Shown here one piece after another: positions 33,955 to 43,079 of a DNA stretch of 64,000 nucleotides. The notes below the pieces were generated by a model. The model worked only from the letters and a program-made list of their open reading frames with translations, had not been told where the DNA came from and searched no databases. Position numbers and translations under genes: made by a program. The DNA lies in NCBI GenBank assembly GCA_963799425.1, contig CAWCXA010000007.1:124001-188000 (forward strand), in the 5' to 3' direction. The stretch is from CAVWSM01 sp963799425 (lineage in GTDB: Bacteria; Actinomycetota; Actinomycetes; Jiangellales; Jiangellaceae). Each line of letters begins with the position of its first letter. Positions within the stretch are counted from its first letter, which is position 1.

Positions 33955-35118
33955 TTGCGAGTCGGTCTGCTCACCAGGGAGTTCCCGCCGGACGTCTATG
34001 GCGGGGCAGGGGTCCACGTCGACTTCCTGGCCCGCGAGCTGCGGCGTCTCGTCGACCTGTCGGTGCACACCTGGGGCGACTCGCGCGACGGCGCCACCGG
34101 CCACCAGCCTGCAGCCGAACTCGCCGGGGCCAACGCCGCCCTGAAGACCCTTTCGGTCGACCTGTCGATTGCGAACGCCGCCGGCGATTGCGACGTGGTC
34201 CACTCCCACACCTGGTACGCCAACCTCGCCGGTCACCTGGCAAAGCTGCTGCACGGCATCCCCCACGTCATGACGGCGCACTCCCTCGAACCACGCCGAC
34301 CCTGGAAGGCAGAGCAGCTCGGCGGCGGCTACGCCATCTCCTCGTGGGCAGAGCTCACCGCCATCGAGGCGGCTGACGCGGTGATCGCCGTCTCGCAGGG
34401 GATGCGCGCCGACCTGTTGGACTGCTATCCCCGGGTCAGTCCAGATCGCGTGCACGTGATCCATAACGGCATCGACCCGGCACTGTATGCACCGGACGAG
34501 AGCACCGACCTCGTCGAGTCGCTCGGCGTCGACCCCGATCAGCCGTACGTGCTGTTCGTCGGACGCATCACGCGGCAGAAGGGTGTGCCCCATCTGGTGC
34601 GGGCAGCGCGGCACTTCCGGCCCGGCACCCAGGTGGTCCTGTGCGCTGGCGCGCCGGACACGCCCGAGATCGGTGCAGCGTTCCGCGGCCTCGTCGATGC
34701 GCTGTCTGCCGAGCGGCCAGGGGTGCACTGGATTGAGGAGATGCTGCCGCGGACACACACCGTCCAGCTGCTGACCCATGCCACGGTGTTCGTCTGCCCA
34801 TCCGTCTATGAACCGCTGGGCATCGTCAACCTGGAGGCGATGGCCTGCGGCACCGCTGTCGTCGCGTCCGCCGTCGGAGGCATCCCGGAGGTGGTGGCCG
34901 ACGGGCGGACCGGTCTGTTGGTGCCCTACGACGAGACAGACCAGGATGCTTTCCAGAAGGGGATCGCCGACCGCGTCAACGAGCTGCTCGACGATCCCGA
35001 CCGGGCCACCCTGATGGGATCGGCCGGGCGGGACCGGGCGGTGCGGGAGTTCGGATGGGATGCGGTCGCGAGTGAGACGGTGAAGATCTACAGGGACCTA
35101 TCGGGGAGCAGCGAATGA
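33955..35118 (+). CDS. glgA: Glycogen synthase, actinobacterial GT4 type (GlgA/GlgM)
   Basis: A 387-residue GT-B glycosyltransferase. LRVGLLTREFPPDVYGGAGVHVDFLARELRR is the N-terminal signature; VLFVGRITRQKGVPHLVRAA and the C-terminal E-x7-E (EPLGIVNLEAMACG) are present. In mycobacteria this branch is GlgM, which makes maltose-1-phosphate from ADP-glucose and glucose-1-phosphate for the GlgE route; which activity holds here is not decided by sequence. A TTG at 33955 with GAGG 6 nt upstream gives the family N-terminus. ATGA overlap with glgC. No glgE, glgB or treS in the window. Confidence 0.93.
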   Translation: MRVGLLTREFPPDVYGGAGVHVDFLARELRRLVDLSVHTWGDSRDGATGHQPAAELAGANAALKTLSVDLSIANAAGDCDVVHSHTWYANLAGHLAKLLHGIPHVMTAHSLEPRRPWKAEQLGGGYAISSWAELTAIEAADAVIAVSQGMRADLLDCYPRVSPDRVHVIHNGIDPALYAPDESTDLVESLGVDPDQPYVLFVGRITRQKGVPHLVRAARHFRPGTQVVLCAGAPDTPEIGAAFRGLVDALSAERPGVHWIEEMLPRTHTVQLLTHATVFVCPSVYEPLGIVNLEAMACGTAVVASAVGGIPEVVADGRTGLLVPYDETDQDAFQKGIADRVNELLDDPDRATLMGSAGRDRAVREFGWDAVASETVKIYRDLSGSSE

Positions 35119-36335
35119 CGTCGACGCCACCGCACGTTCTTGGCATCGTGCTCGCGGGCGGCGAGGGCAAGCGGCTCATGCCGCTCACCGCCGATCGGGC
35201 CAAGCCTGCGGTGCCGTTCGGGGGTGTCTATCGGCTCATCGACTTCGTGCTGTCTAACCTCGTCAATGGCGGCGTACGCCGCATTTGCGTGCTGACGCAG
35301 TACAAGTCCCACTCGCTCGACCGGCACATCACCACGACGTGGCGGATGTCGAGCCTGCTCGGCAACTACATCACGCCAGTACCGGCGCAGCAGCGCCTCG
35401 GACCACGGTGGTACCAGGGGTCTGCCGACGCGATCTACCAATCGCTCAATCTCGTGTACGACGAGGAGCCGGAGTACGTCGTGGTGTTCGGGGCTGACCA
35501 CGTCTATCGCATGGACCCGAGGCAGATGCTCGATCAGCACATCGAGTCAGGCGCGGGGGTTACGGTCGCCGGGATCCGCGTGCCACGATCCGAGGCGTCG
35601 GGGTTCGGTGTCATCCAGACGGAGACCGACGGCCAACGCATCAAGGCGTTCCTGGAAAAGCCGTCCCGCCCACCCGGTCTCCCCGATGATCCTGACTCGG
35701 TGTTTGCCTCGATGGGCAACTACATCTTCACGACCAAGGTGCTGCTCGAGGCCCTGGAGTCCGACGCCGGTCAGGAGGGCTCGGTGCATGACATGGGCGG
35801 CAACATCGTGCCGCGCCTGACCGACCAGGGCGCCGCCCAGGTCTACGACTTCGCTGACAACGTCGTACCGGGGAGCACCGACCGCGACCACGCCTACTGG
35901 CGCGACGTCGGCACGATCGACTCCTACTACGACGCGCACACCGACCTGATCTCGGTCCACCCGGTGTTCAACCTGTACAACCGGCAGTGGCCGATCTACA
36001 CCCTGCAACCCATGCGGCCGCCGGCCAAGGTCGTCGAGGGGGGCAACGCACAAGGGTCGATGGTCAGCGCCGGAGCGATCGTCACCGGTCAAGTCACGGA
36101 CTCCGTTGTGTCCCCCGACGTGGTGATCGAAAAGGACGCGATCGTCGAGGGCTCCGTGTTGCTCGATGGCGCTCGGGTCGGAGCGGGGGCGGTCGTCCGC
36201 CGAGCGATCCTCGACAAGAACGTCGTCGTCCCGTCAGGCACGAGCATCGGAGTCGACCCCGACCACGACACAAAGCACTACAAGGTGAGCACCGGCGGCG
36301 TCGTGGTGCTCGGTAAAGGTGTCACCGCGGTTTGA
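35115..36335 (+). CDS. glgC: Glucose-1-phosphate adenylyltransferase
   Basis: A 406-residue enzyme making ADP-glucose from ATP and glucose-1-phosphate, the donor for GlgA. VLAGGEGKRLMPLTADRAKPAVPFGG (about 11-36) is the nucleotide-binding signature; the C-terminal left-handed beta-helix (about 300-400, VSAGAIVTGQVTDSVVSPDVVIEKDAIVEGSVLLDGARVG) is intact. Translationally coupled to glgA. Confidence 0.97.
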   Translation: MTSTPPHVLGIVLAGGEGKRLMPLTADRAKPAVPFGGVYRLIDFVLSNLVNGGVRRICVLTQYKSHSLDRHITTTWRMSSLLGNYITPVPAQQRLGPRWYQGSADAIYQSLNLVYDEEPEYVVVFGADHVYRMDPRQMLDQHIESGAGVTVAGIRVPRSEASGFGVIQTETDGQRIKAFLEKPSRPPGLPDDPDSVFASMGNYIFTTKVLLEALESDAGQEGSVHDMGGNIVPRLTDQGAAQVYDFADNVVPGSTDRDHAYWRDVGTIDSYYDAHTDLISVHPVFNLYNRQWPIYTLQPMRPPAKVVEGGNAQGSMVSAGAIVTGQVTDSVVSPDVVIEKDAIVEGSVLLDGARVGAGAVVRRAILDKNVVVPSGTSIGVDPDHDTKHYKVSTGGVVVLGKGVTAV

Positions 36336-36445
36336 CGACGACACGTACGGCTGCGTCCTTGATTTCGTAGGCCCTTGGCGTAACGCTCCTGCAGCACCCG
36401 ACGCTGTCGCCGGACGCGGGCATTAGCCTCGGAGGTAGGGAGCTT

Positions 36446-38077
36446 ATGGTCGAGACCGACGCAGTCAGCGCGGGCCGGGCCGCCTACGAGCAGCGGGCCT
36501 GGTCGGATGCCTACGCGCAGCTGAGCGCGGCGGACCGCGAGGGGCCGATCGAGCCGGAGGACCTTGAGCGCTTGTCGATTGCCGCCTATCTCTCGGGAAA
36601 CGAAGCCGACTCAGCGCGCCGGCTCGAGCGCGCCTACAGCGAGCTGATGCGCGGTGGTGACACACGGCACGCAGCAAGCTGTGCCTTCTGGCTGGGCTTC
36701 ATGCTGCAGGGCCAGGGCGAGGTGGCCCGGGCAAGTGGGTGGTTTGCTCGCGCCCAGCGGGTGCTCGAGGAGCATCACCCGGGCGAGTGCGCAGAGCGCG
36801 GCTTCCTGCTGCTACCGCGTGCGCTACAGAGCATCGACGCCGGCGACGCCGACGCCGCGCTTGTGACATTCAGCGAAGCAACTGCCCTCGGCAGCCGGTT
36901 CCGCGAGCCCGACCTCACGGCTCTTGGTCGACTCGGGCAGGGACAGGCCTCGTTGATGCTGGGTCGCCGAGATGAGGCCGTCGCGGCATTCGACGAGGTG
37001 ATGGTCGCCGTCACCGCCGGTGAGCTGTCCCCCATCGTGGTTGGCATCGTCTATTGCGGGGTGATCTCGGCGTCAAGCGAAATGCTCGACCTGGGCCGCG
37101 CCCTCGAGTGGACGAAAGCGCTCAGCGACTGGTGCGCGGCACAGCCTGACTTGGTGCCGTATCAGGGCGAATGCCTCGTGCATCGCGCCAGCATCCTGCA
37201 GCTGCACGGGGCCTGGCCGGAGGCGATGGACGAGGCACAGCGCGCGTATGAGTGCCTCGTGCCGCAAGCAGCCGCAGGAGCGGCGCTGTACGCGATGGCG
37301 GAGCTCCACCGTCTCCGCGGTGAGCTCGGGCAGGCCGAGGACGCGTATCGCCAGGCCAGCCATTTCGGCCACGAGCCGCAGCCAGGGCTCGCCCTGCTCC
37401 GCCTGGCACAAGGGCGGAACGACGCGGCGGCTGCGGCCGTGCGCAGGCTCGTCAACGAGAGCACGGGGCAACCGGGCCGACCGATCACGCTTGCCGCCTT
37501 CGTCGAGATCATGCTCGCCGAGCGCGATGTTTCCGCGGCCCGCGTCGGCGCGGACCAGTTGTCGGCAATCGCCCAGACGGCGAGCGCGGCGCTGCTTAAG
37601 GCCATGAGCGCGCACGCGGAGGGCGCCGTCCTGCTCGCCGAGGGCGATCCGCAATCGGCTCTTGTGGCGCTCCGCCGCTCGTGGATCGAGTGGCAAGGGC
37701 TCGAGGTCCCGTACGAAGCAGCGCGGGTGCGTGTGCTGGTTGGTGTTGCATGCCGCGATCTGGGCGATGAAGACACAGCCCAGATGGAGTTCGACGCAGC
37801 CCGCCGCGTGTTCGACGAGCTTGGCGCGGCGCCCGATGTGACCCGAGTGGACCGGCTCGACCGCGTTCATGAGATTTCGAGTGCTGGCGGTCTGTCGCCG
37901 CGCGAGGTCCAGGTGCTCCGCCTGGTGGCCACCGGAAAGACCAACCGGGCGATTGCCGCGGACCTGTTGCTCAGCGAAAAGACCGTTGCACGGCACTTGA
38001 GCAACATCTTCACCAAGCTGGGCATCTCATCGCGGTCGGCGGCGACCGCCTACGCCTACGAGCACGGCTTGGCCTAG
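36446..38077 (+). CDS. LuxR-family regulator with TPR-like N-terminal region
   Basis: A 543-residue regulator. Residues 1-470 are helical repeats of TPR type (AAYEQRAWSDAYAQLSAADREG; AYLSGNEADSARRLERAYSEL) without the AAA ATPase found in LAL regulators. The C-terminus is a LuxR HTH (LSPREVQVLRLVATGKTNRAIAADLLLSEKTVARHLSNIFTKLG, about 481-525). A TAGCCT -10 (36424-36429) and a GGAGGTAGGGAG ribosome site precede the ATG. The downstream flavin monooxygenase is the nearest candidate target. Inducer unknown. Confidence 0.9.
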   Translation: MVETDAVSAGRAAYEQRAWSDAYAQLSAADREGPIEPEDLERLSIAAYLSGNEADSARRLERAYSELMRGGDTRHAASCAFWLGFMLQGQGEVARASGWFARAQRVLEEHHPGECAERGFLLLPRALQSIDAGDADAALVTFSEATALGSRFREPDLTALGRLGQGQASLMLGRRDEAVAAFDEVMVAVTAGELSPIVVGIVYCGVISASSEMLDLGRALEWTKALSDWCAAQPDLVPYQGECLVHRASILQLHGAWPEAMDEAQRAYECLVPQAAAGAALYAMAELHRLRGELGQAEDAYRQASHFGHEPQPGLALLRLAQGRNDAAAAAVRRLVNESTGQPGRPITLAAFVEIMLAERDVSAARVGADQLSAIAQTASAALLKAMSAHAEGAVLLAEGDPQSALVALRRSWIEWQGLEVPYEAARVRVLVGVACRDLGDEDTAQMEFDAARRVFDELGAAPDVTRVDRLDRVHEISSAGGLSPREVQVLRLVATGKTNRAIAADLLLSEKTVARHLSNIFTKLGISSRSAATAYAYEHGLA

Positions 38078-38176
38078 CACTACATAGAAATACCCATGCC
38101 GCTGCTCGAGAGATTGGGCGAACGCCCGAAGGCGGCCGACCGCTCCGCGCCTAGCGTCGACAGCGGGGTGAGTCGG

Positions 38177-39295
38177 ATGACAACGGGTACCGAGCACATC
38201 GAGACAGTGATCATCGGCGGGGGGCAGGCGGGACTTGCCGTTGGCTACTACCTGGCGCAGCGCGGCCGGCCCTTCGTGGTCCTCGACGCCAACGAACGGA
38301 TCGGAGACGCATGGCGGCACCGCTGGGACTCGCTGCGACTGTTCACAGCGCGCCGATTCTGCGGTCTGCCCGGCCTGGCCGTTCCAGGGCCTGCCTGGTC
38401 AGCACCGACCAAGGACGAGATGGCCGACTACCTCGAGGCGTACGCCGGGCACTTCGCTATCCCCGTGCGGTCTCGAGCGCGGGTCGACTCGCTCGACAAG
38501 CGCGATGGCAGGTACGTGCTTGATGCCGGCGACCAGCAGATCGAGGCGGACCACGTCGTCATCGCCACCGGCGCGCAACGGGTGCCTCGCGTGCCAGAGT
38601 TCGCCGCGGAGCTCGATCCGCAGATCGTGCAGCTGCACTCCGTCGAATACCGAAACCCGTCCCAGCTGCGGGCTGGCAACGTACTGCTCGTCGGCGCGGG
38701 AAACTCGGGAGCCGACATTGCTCTCGAAGTGGCCCGCGAGCATCCAACGTGGCTGGCCGGGCGCCACCCCGGCCACGTTCCCGTGGACATCGACGGCATC
38801 GGCGGCCGACTCACGTTCCCCGTCGTCCGGTTCCTCTTCCACAACGTCCTGACCGAGCGGACACCGATGGGGCGCAAGGCCCGTGCGAAGGTCATGACGC
38901 AGGGCGACCCGCTGGTCCGGGTCAAGCCCAAGCAGATCCAGGCGGCCGGAGTGCAGCGCGTGCCGCGGGTCGCTGGTGTCCGTGATGGCATGCCGCTCCT
39001 GGAGGACGGCAGTCTGCTGGACGTGGCCAACGTGGTCTGGTGCACTGGCTTCCACTACGACTTCAGCTGGATCCGGCTGCCAGTCGTGGCAGCCAACGGC
39101 ATGCCGCTCCATGACCGCGGGGTCGCGCACGACGAGCCCGACCTTTGCTTCATCGGGCTGATCTTCCAGTTCTCCATGTCGTCGGAATTCCTGCCCGGTA
39201 TCGGCAGGGATCACGAGTACGTCGCCAGTCACATCGCCGACCGTGCCGCTCAAGCGCTGAACCCGGTGGCCGACGAACGTACCCGCGCGGCCTGA
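38177..39295 (+). CDS. Flavin-containing monooxygenase / NAD(P)-binding oxidoreductase
   Basis: A 372-residue FAD protein. The N-terminal GGGQAG dinucleotide motif (14-19) and second Rossmann motif VGAGNSGADIAL (about 169-180) bind FAD and NADPH as in class B monooxygenases. The insert between them and FHYDFSWIRLP near the end are typical of the CzcO/TrkA-like branch. Substrate unknown. ATG 38177 follows GGGGTGAG; GTG 38168 and ATG 38096 are alternatives. It starts 100 bp after the LuxR gene. Confidence 0.87.
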   Translation: MTTGTEHIETVIIGGGQAGLAVGYYLAQRGRPFVVLDANERIGDAWRHRWDSLRLFTARRFCGLPGLAVPGPAWSAPTKDEMADYLEAYAGHFAIPVRSRARVDSLDKRDGRYVLDAGDQQIEADHVVIATGAQRVPRVPEFAAELDPQIVQLHSVEYRNPSQLRAGNVLLVGAGNSGADIALEVAREHPTWLAGRHPGHVPVDIDGIGGRLTFPVVRFLFHNVLTERTPMGRKARAKVMTQGDPLVRVKPKQIQAAGVQRVPRVAGVRDGMPLLEDGSLLDVANVVWCTGFHYDFSWIRLPVVAANGMPLHDRGVAHDEPDLCFIGLIFQFSMSSEFLPGIGRDHEYVASHIADRAAQALNPVADERTRAA

Positions 39296-39301
39296 CGGGG
39301 C

Positions 39302-40054
39302 CTACAGGAGCTGCAGCGGGAACACCTCGAACGAGACGCCGTAGCGGCCGCCCAGCCGGGTGCCGACCATGCGCCCGATGCTCTCCAGGAACTCTGACGG
39401 GTCGAAGCCGCCCTCACCCAGGGCCGAGTGATAGGCCTCATGCGCCCGAAGTGACTCGAGCCCCTTGTCGAACGTGTCGGTGACGTCGACCCCGTGCCGC
39501 GCCTCAGGCGAGCCGGCGACCCAGATCTGCTTCACACCGGACCAGGGCTGGAGTCCCTCGGCGAGCAGGTCGCGGAAGACCCACCGGTTGCCCGCGTCGC
39601 GAGCGGCATCGATCGTCGCGCGGCCGACGGCCACGTGGTCGGCCTGGTTGAGCATCTCGCCGCCGTAGGTCTCGCGGTGATTGACGGTGATGACTATGTC
39701 GGGGCGGTGACGTCTGATCGCTGCGGCGATCTCCCTGCGCAGCTCCAGGCCGTATTCGACCGTGCCGTCGGGAAAACTGAGGAACTCCAAGGCATCCACA
39801 CCGACCACGTCGCAGGCCGAGCGCTGCTCACGCTCGCGGATCGGCCTGGCTTCCTCGGGTGGCAACGAGTCGATGCCCGCCTCACCGCTCGTCACGAGGC
39901 AGTAGGAGACCGACTTACCTTGTCCGGTCCACCGTGCAACAGCCGCGGCGGAACCGTACTCCATGTCGTCGGGGTGCGCGACCACGGCCAGGGCGCGCTG
40001 CCACGACTCGTCGAGGTGCTCGAGTGGTTCGGGTGCGGGTGGAACCTCTGTCAC
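39302..40054 (-). CDS. PIG-L family deacetylase
   Basis: A 250-residue LmbE-type zinc deacetylase. The metal and catalytic motif VVAHPDDMEYG (about 23-33) and the third ligand region NQADHVAVG are present. Relatives remove acetyl groups from sugar amides, e.g. MshB in mycothiol synthesis; this one is not clearly MshB. The GTG start at 40054 overlaps the GNAT gene stop as GTGA, so acetyltransferase and deacetylase are made together. Confidence 0.88.
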   Translation of the reverse strand: MTEVPPAPEPLEHLDESWQRALAVVAHPDDMEYGSAAAVARWTGQGKSVSYCLVTSGEAGIDSLPPEEARPIREREQRSACDVVGVDALEFLSFPDGTVEYGLELRREIAAAIRRHRPDIVITVNHRETYGGEMLNQADHVAVGRATIDAARDAGNRWVFRDLLAEGLQPWSGVKQIWVAGSPEARHGVDVTDTFDKGLESLRAHEAYHSALGEGGFDPSEFLESIGRMVGTRLGGRYGVSFEVFPLQLL

Positions 40055-40557
40055 TGTGCGTCCTCTGCTCCTGCGATGTCGCTGCGACGTTCCATCAGAA
40101 CGACGTCGCGCCAACGGCCATGATGGCGGCCGAGGCGCTCACGTGTCCCGACGACGCGAAAGCCGACCGCTTCGTGCAACGCAATGCTTGCAGAATTTTC
40201 CGGGAACACACCGGACTGGATCGTCCAGACTCCCGCCGCCTCCGTCGACTCGACAAGGGCGTCGAGCAGCGCCCGGCCGACGCCGCGTCCGCGAGCGTGC
40301 GGAGCAACGTAGACGGAGTGCTCGACGACTCCGGCGTACACGCACCTCTCCGAGACCGGCGAACAGCTCACCCAGCCGACGACTTCGCCGTCGTCGACGG
40401 CAACGTACCGGTGCTCACGGAGACGCGAGCGGTCGAAGTCCTCCCAGGTCGGCACGGACGTCTCGAATGTCGCGTCGCCTTCCTCCATCCCCGCCTGGTA
40501 GATCCCGAGCACCTGCGCAGCGTGCGCCGCAGTCATCGGCACGATGCCAAAACCCAT
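40051..40557 (-). CDS. GNAT N-acetyltransferase, phosphinothricin-acetyltransferase-like
   Basis: A 168-residue acetyltransferase. YQAGMEEGDATFETSVPTWEDFD, HSVYVAPHARGRGVGRALLDAL (the acetyl-CoA pyrophosphate loop RGRGVGRA) and GFRVVGTRERLGRHHGRWRDVVLMER match the YncA/Pat group, which acetylates methionine sulfone/sulfoximine-like amines. ATG at 40557 fits the family start. Forms a translationally coupled pair with the PIG-L protein. Confidence 0.87.
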   Translation of the reverse strand: MGFGIVPMTAAHAAQVLGIYQAGMEEGDATFETSVPTWEDFDRSRLREHRYVAVDDGEVVGWVSCSPVSERCVYAGVVEHSVYVAPHARGRGVGRALLDALVESTEAAGVWTIQSGVFPENSASIALHEAVGFRVVGTRERLGRHHGRWRDVVLMERRSDIAGAEDAQ

Positions 40558-40609
40558 GCGGCTGTTCTTACCGCATCGAGCGTCGTACATGTGTTCCGTC
40601 GCGCATTGC

Positions 40610-41026
40610 TCAGGGCACGACTGCAACCGCCTCGAGCTCGATCAGTGCGCCGGGGACGCCGAGCCCCGCCACGAAGGCCCCCGTGATCAGCGGCGGGTTT
40701 GGGCGGCTCCCCCAGACTTGCTGATATACCTCGAACCCCTCCTGGATGGGCTGACCCTCCACCACAAGCAAGTTGAACTTGATGACGTGCTCAAGACCTG
40801 CGCCGGCAGCGGCGAGCGCGGTCTGCAGGTTGGCGAAGACCTGACTGGTTTGAGCCCGCAGGTCACCCTCCCCGACCAGGGCTCCCGTGCTGTCCACGCC
40901 GTTCTGACCGCCGACATAGACGGTCTTCACTGGCCCGCTCACACTGACAACCTGGGTGAACGCCGGGCTCCGCAGCATCCCATCCGGGTTGATGTGCGAC
41001 ACCCGTCCCTCGACTGTTTCCACCAT
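40610..41026 (-). CDS. RidA family protein
   Basis: A 138-residue YjgF/RidA-type protein (QVVSVSGPVKTVYVGGQNGVDSTGALVGEGDLRAQTSQVFANLQTAL). Archetypal RidA hydrolyses reactive enamines and imines; the catalytic Arg seen in the RidA subgroup near the C-terminus (position of NPPLITG) is not obvious here, so this may be an Rid1-7 type with unknown substrate. AAGGGAG ribosome site. Likely same direction unit as GNAT/PIG-L, 52 bp apart. Confidence 0.87.
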   Translation of the reverse strand: MVETVEGRVSHINPDGMLRSPAFTQVVSVSGPVKTVYVGGQNGVDSTGALVGEGDLRAQTSQVFANLQTALAAAGAGLEHVIKFNLLVVEGQPIQEGFEVYQQVWGSRPNPPLITGAFVAGLGVPGALIELEAVAVVP

Positions 41027-41096
41027 CGTCAGACTCCCTTAATGCAGTCCCGTGCTGTCCCTTGCAGCGTGACAGCCGGGACTGACAGGGCGCCCT

Positions 41097-43073
41097 TCAG
41101 CGATGACGTGACCGCATGCGGAGGTAGTCGGTCACGACGTACTTGCTGAGATCCTCCGGCGACGGACTGAGCACCCGACCACCGTTTCGCCGTGCCACGG
41201 CATCGACGAACCGGCGCAGCCCGTCATCCTCCCCAAGCATGAACACGTTGAGCGTCGCGCCGAACCTGGTGAGCAGATCGACCTCGGCCACCGTGGCCTG
41301 GACAGTCTCGGCCGCCGGCGGCCACGAGAAGAACGTCTCCCCAGCACCTACGAGATGGGCGGTCGGCTCCCCATCGGTGACGACGAGCACCACCGGCTCA
41401 GACTCGGGGTGGCGGCGCACATGCCGCCCCGCAAGCTGCAGTGCGTGGTGCAGGTTGGTGCCTTGGACGAAGTCGGGCTCGACGGCGGCCAGATCCCGCA
41501 CCGACAGCGGGAGTGCGTAGCGCCCGAATCCGATGATCTGCAGCGCATCCTGCGGAAACCGAGTGGCCACCAGATGCGCGAGCGCCAGGGCTGTCTGCTT
41601 CATCGGACCCCAACGACCCTCGGCAAACATCGAGTACGACAGATCGACGCACAGCGCGACAGCGGCCGACGCCAGCCGCTCGGTCTCCACGACCTCGAAG
41701 TCCTCCACCGCGAGCACCACGCCACCGCCCGACGGGTGCCGCGCCGCCGCCTCGCGTCGCAGCGCATTGCCGATGGTGCGTACGGCGTCAAGCGGTTGCT
41801 CATCACCAAAAGCCCAGGCCCGCGAAGCGCCCGTTGGCTCGCCGGCCGAGCCCGCGTCGTGCTGGTCGTGCTGGCCGGGACGGCCTCGCCGCAGATCGGC
41901 GAACACTTCCCGCAACGCGGACTCGCCCAGCCGGCGCAAGGCCTTGGGGCTCAGGGTCAGGCCTTCCGGATCGCGCGTCACCCAGCCCCGTTGGGTCAGC
42001 TCGCGTTCGAGCTGCTGCAGGCGGCGTACCTCGTCGGCCGCACCCCGCCCTAACGTCCTCTGCACCGTGTCGACGTCGATGTCGTCCAAGGTCGCGCCTG
42101 GGTGCTCCTGAGCCAGCTGCTCGATGAGCTCGTCGAGATCGGAGAGCTCACCAAGGACGCCCGTCGCGTCGCCGTATCCCAGCGGCTGGTCGCCGGACAC
42201 CGATTCGCCACGGCCCCACGGGAGGTCTGGCCGCAGCGACCGCAGGTTGTCGCCCAGCGCCGACATCTCATCGGCAATACCGGCTTGCCCGAACGCCTGG
42301 GCCATGAGCCGGGCCAGCTCGTCGCGCTGGTCCGGGGACAGCGAACGCAGGAGGCGCTCGCCCTGAGCCGCCCGTTGCGCCAGCAAGTCGATCAGCTCGT
42401 CGACGGTGCGCGGCTGCTCGGGAAAGAACTCCCCGTGCTGCTGCATGAACTCGTCGAACGCATCAGCGGTGTCCTCGCCGCGCGCATGCTTGGCCAGCAG
42501 TGCGTTGAGGTCGTGCAGCATGTCCCGCAGCCGCTCGGCGGCCGCCGGGTCGTGCGCCGGGTCAGCCCCCTGCAGCGCATCTCGGATGCCCTCGAATCGC
42601 TGGTCGAGCACCTCCCGACGCAGCTGCGCCAGGATCTGCTCGTAGGCCTGGCGCGCCGTCGGACTCGCCCAGTCATAGTCGGCCAGCTCCTCCACGGCAC
42701 GCGCGGTCGAGCGCGGCAACGAGTCGAGTCGTGCCTCCGCGAACCGTGCCTCCTCGTCGTCCCGCTGCGCCAGCTCCTCTCGCTCCGCAGCCAGCGCCTG
42801 GTCGAGCAACGCCGACGCGCGCGTCAGCGAGCCGTCGAGGTCGCCCCTGCGCATCGCCTCCTGGCGTCGGCGCATCGTCTTTCGCAGCAGCTCGTCGAGC
42901 CCGCGGCCACGCTCTGTGCCCCGACGCAGCAGGTCGCGCAACGCGTCGCGAAGACTGCCGCCCGCGAGCACCTCTCGCCCGACCTGGTCGACAGCGGCGC
43001 GGACGTCGTACGGAGGCGCAAGCGGGTCGGGACCGCCGCGCCACGCGCCGTACCGGTTGACCCTGCGCGGCAT
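41097..43073 (-). CDS. vWA-domain protein, partner of AAA ATPase
   Basis: A 658-residue protein. Residues 1-440 are helical, rich in Arg/Glu/Leu; the C-terminal von Willebrand A domain (about 470-640) has an intact MIDAS motif DLSYS (D477 to S481) and later TDGEPTAH. It lies 6 bp after an AAA+ ATPase gene of the Mg-chelatase/MoxR group. This pair is known in mycobacteria as Rv0958/Rv0959 and resembles BchI/BchD and MoxR/vWA systems that remodel or metallate protein partners. The client is unknown. Confidence 0.87.
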   Translation of the reverse strand: MPRRVNRYGAWRGGPDPLAPPYDVRAAVDQVGREVLAGGSLRDALRDLLRRGTERGRGLDELLRKTMRRRQEAMRRGDLDGSLTRASALLDQALAAEREELAQRDDEEARFAEARLDSLPRSTARAVEELADYDWASPTARQAYEQILAQLRREVLDQRFEGIRDALQGADPAHDPAAAERLRDMLHDLNALLAKHARGEDTADAFDEFMQQHGEFFPEQPRTVDELIDLLAQRAAQGERLLRSLSPDQRDELARLMAQAFGQAGIADEMSALGDNLRSLRPDLPWGRGESVSGDQPLGYGDATGVLGELSDLDELIEQLAQEHPGATLDDIDVDTVQRTLGRGAADEVRRLQQLERELTQRGWVTRDPEGLTLSPKALRRLGESALREVFADLRRGRPGQHDQHDAGSAGEPTGASRAWAFGDEQPLDAVRTIGNALRREAAARHPSGGGVVLAVEDFEVVETERLASAAVALCVDLSYSMFAEGRWGPMKQTALALAHLVATRFPQDALQIIGFGRYALPLSVRDLAAVEPDFVQGTNLHHALQLAGRHVRRHPESEPVVLVVTDGEPTAHLVGAGETFFSWPPAAETVQATVAEVDLLTRFGATLNVFMLGEDDGLRRFVDAVARRNGGRVLSPSPEDLSKYVVTDYLRMRSRHR

Positions 43074-43079
43074 TCCGGC

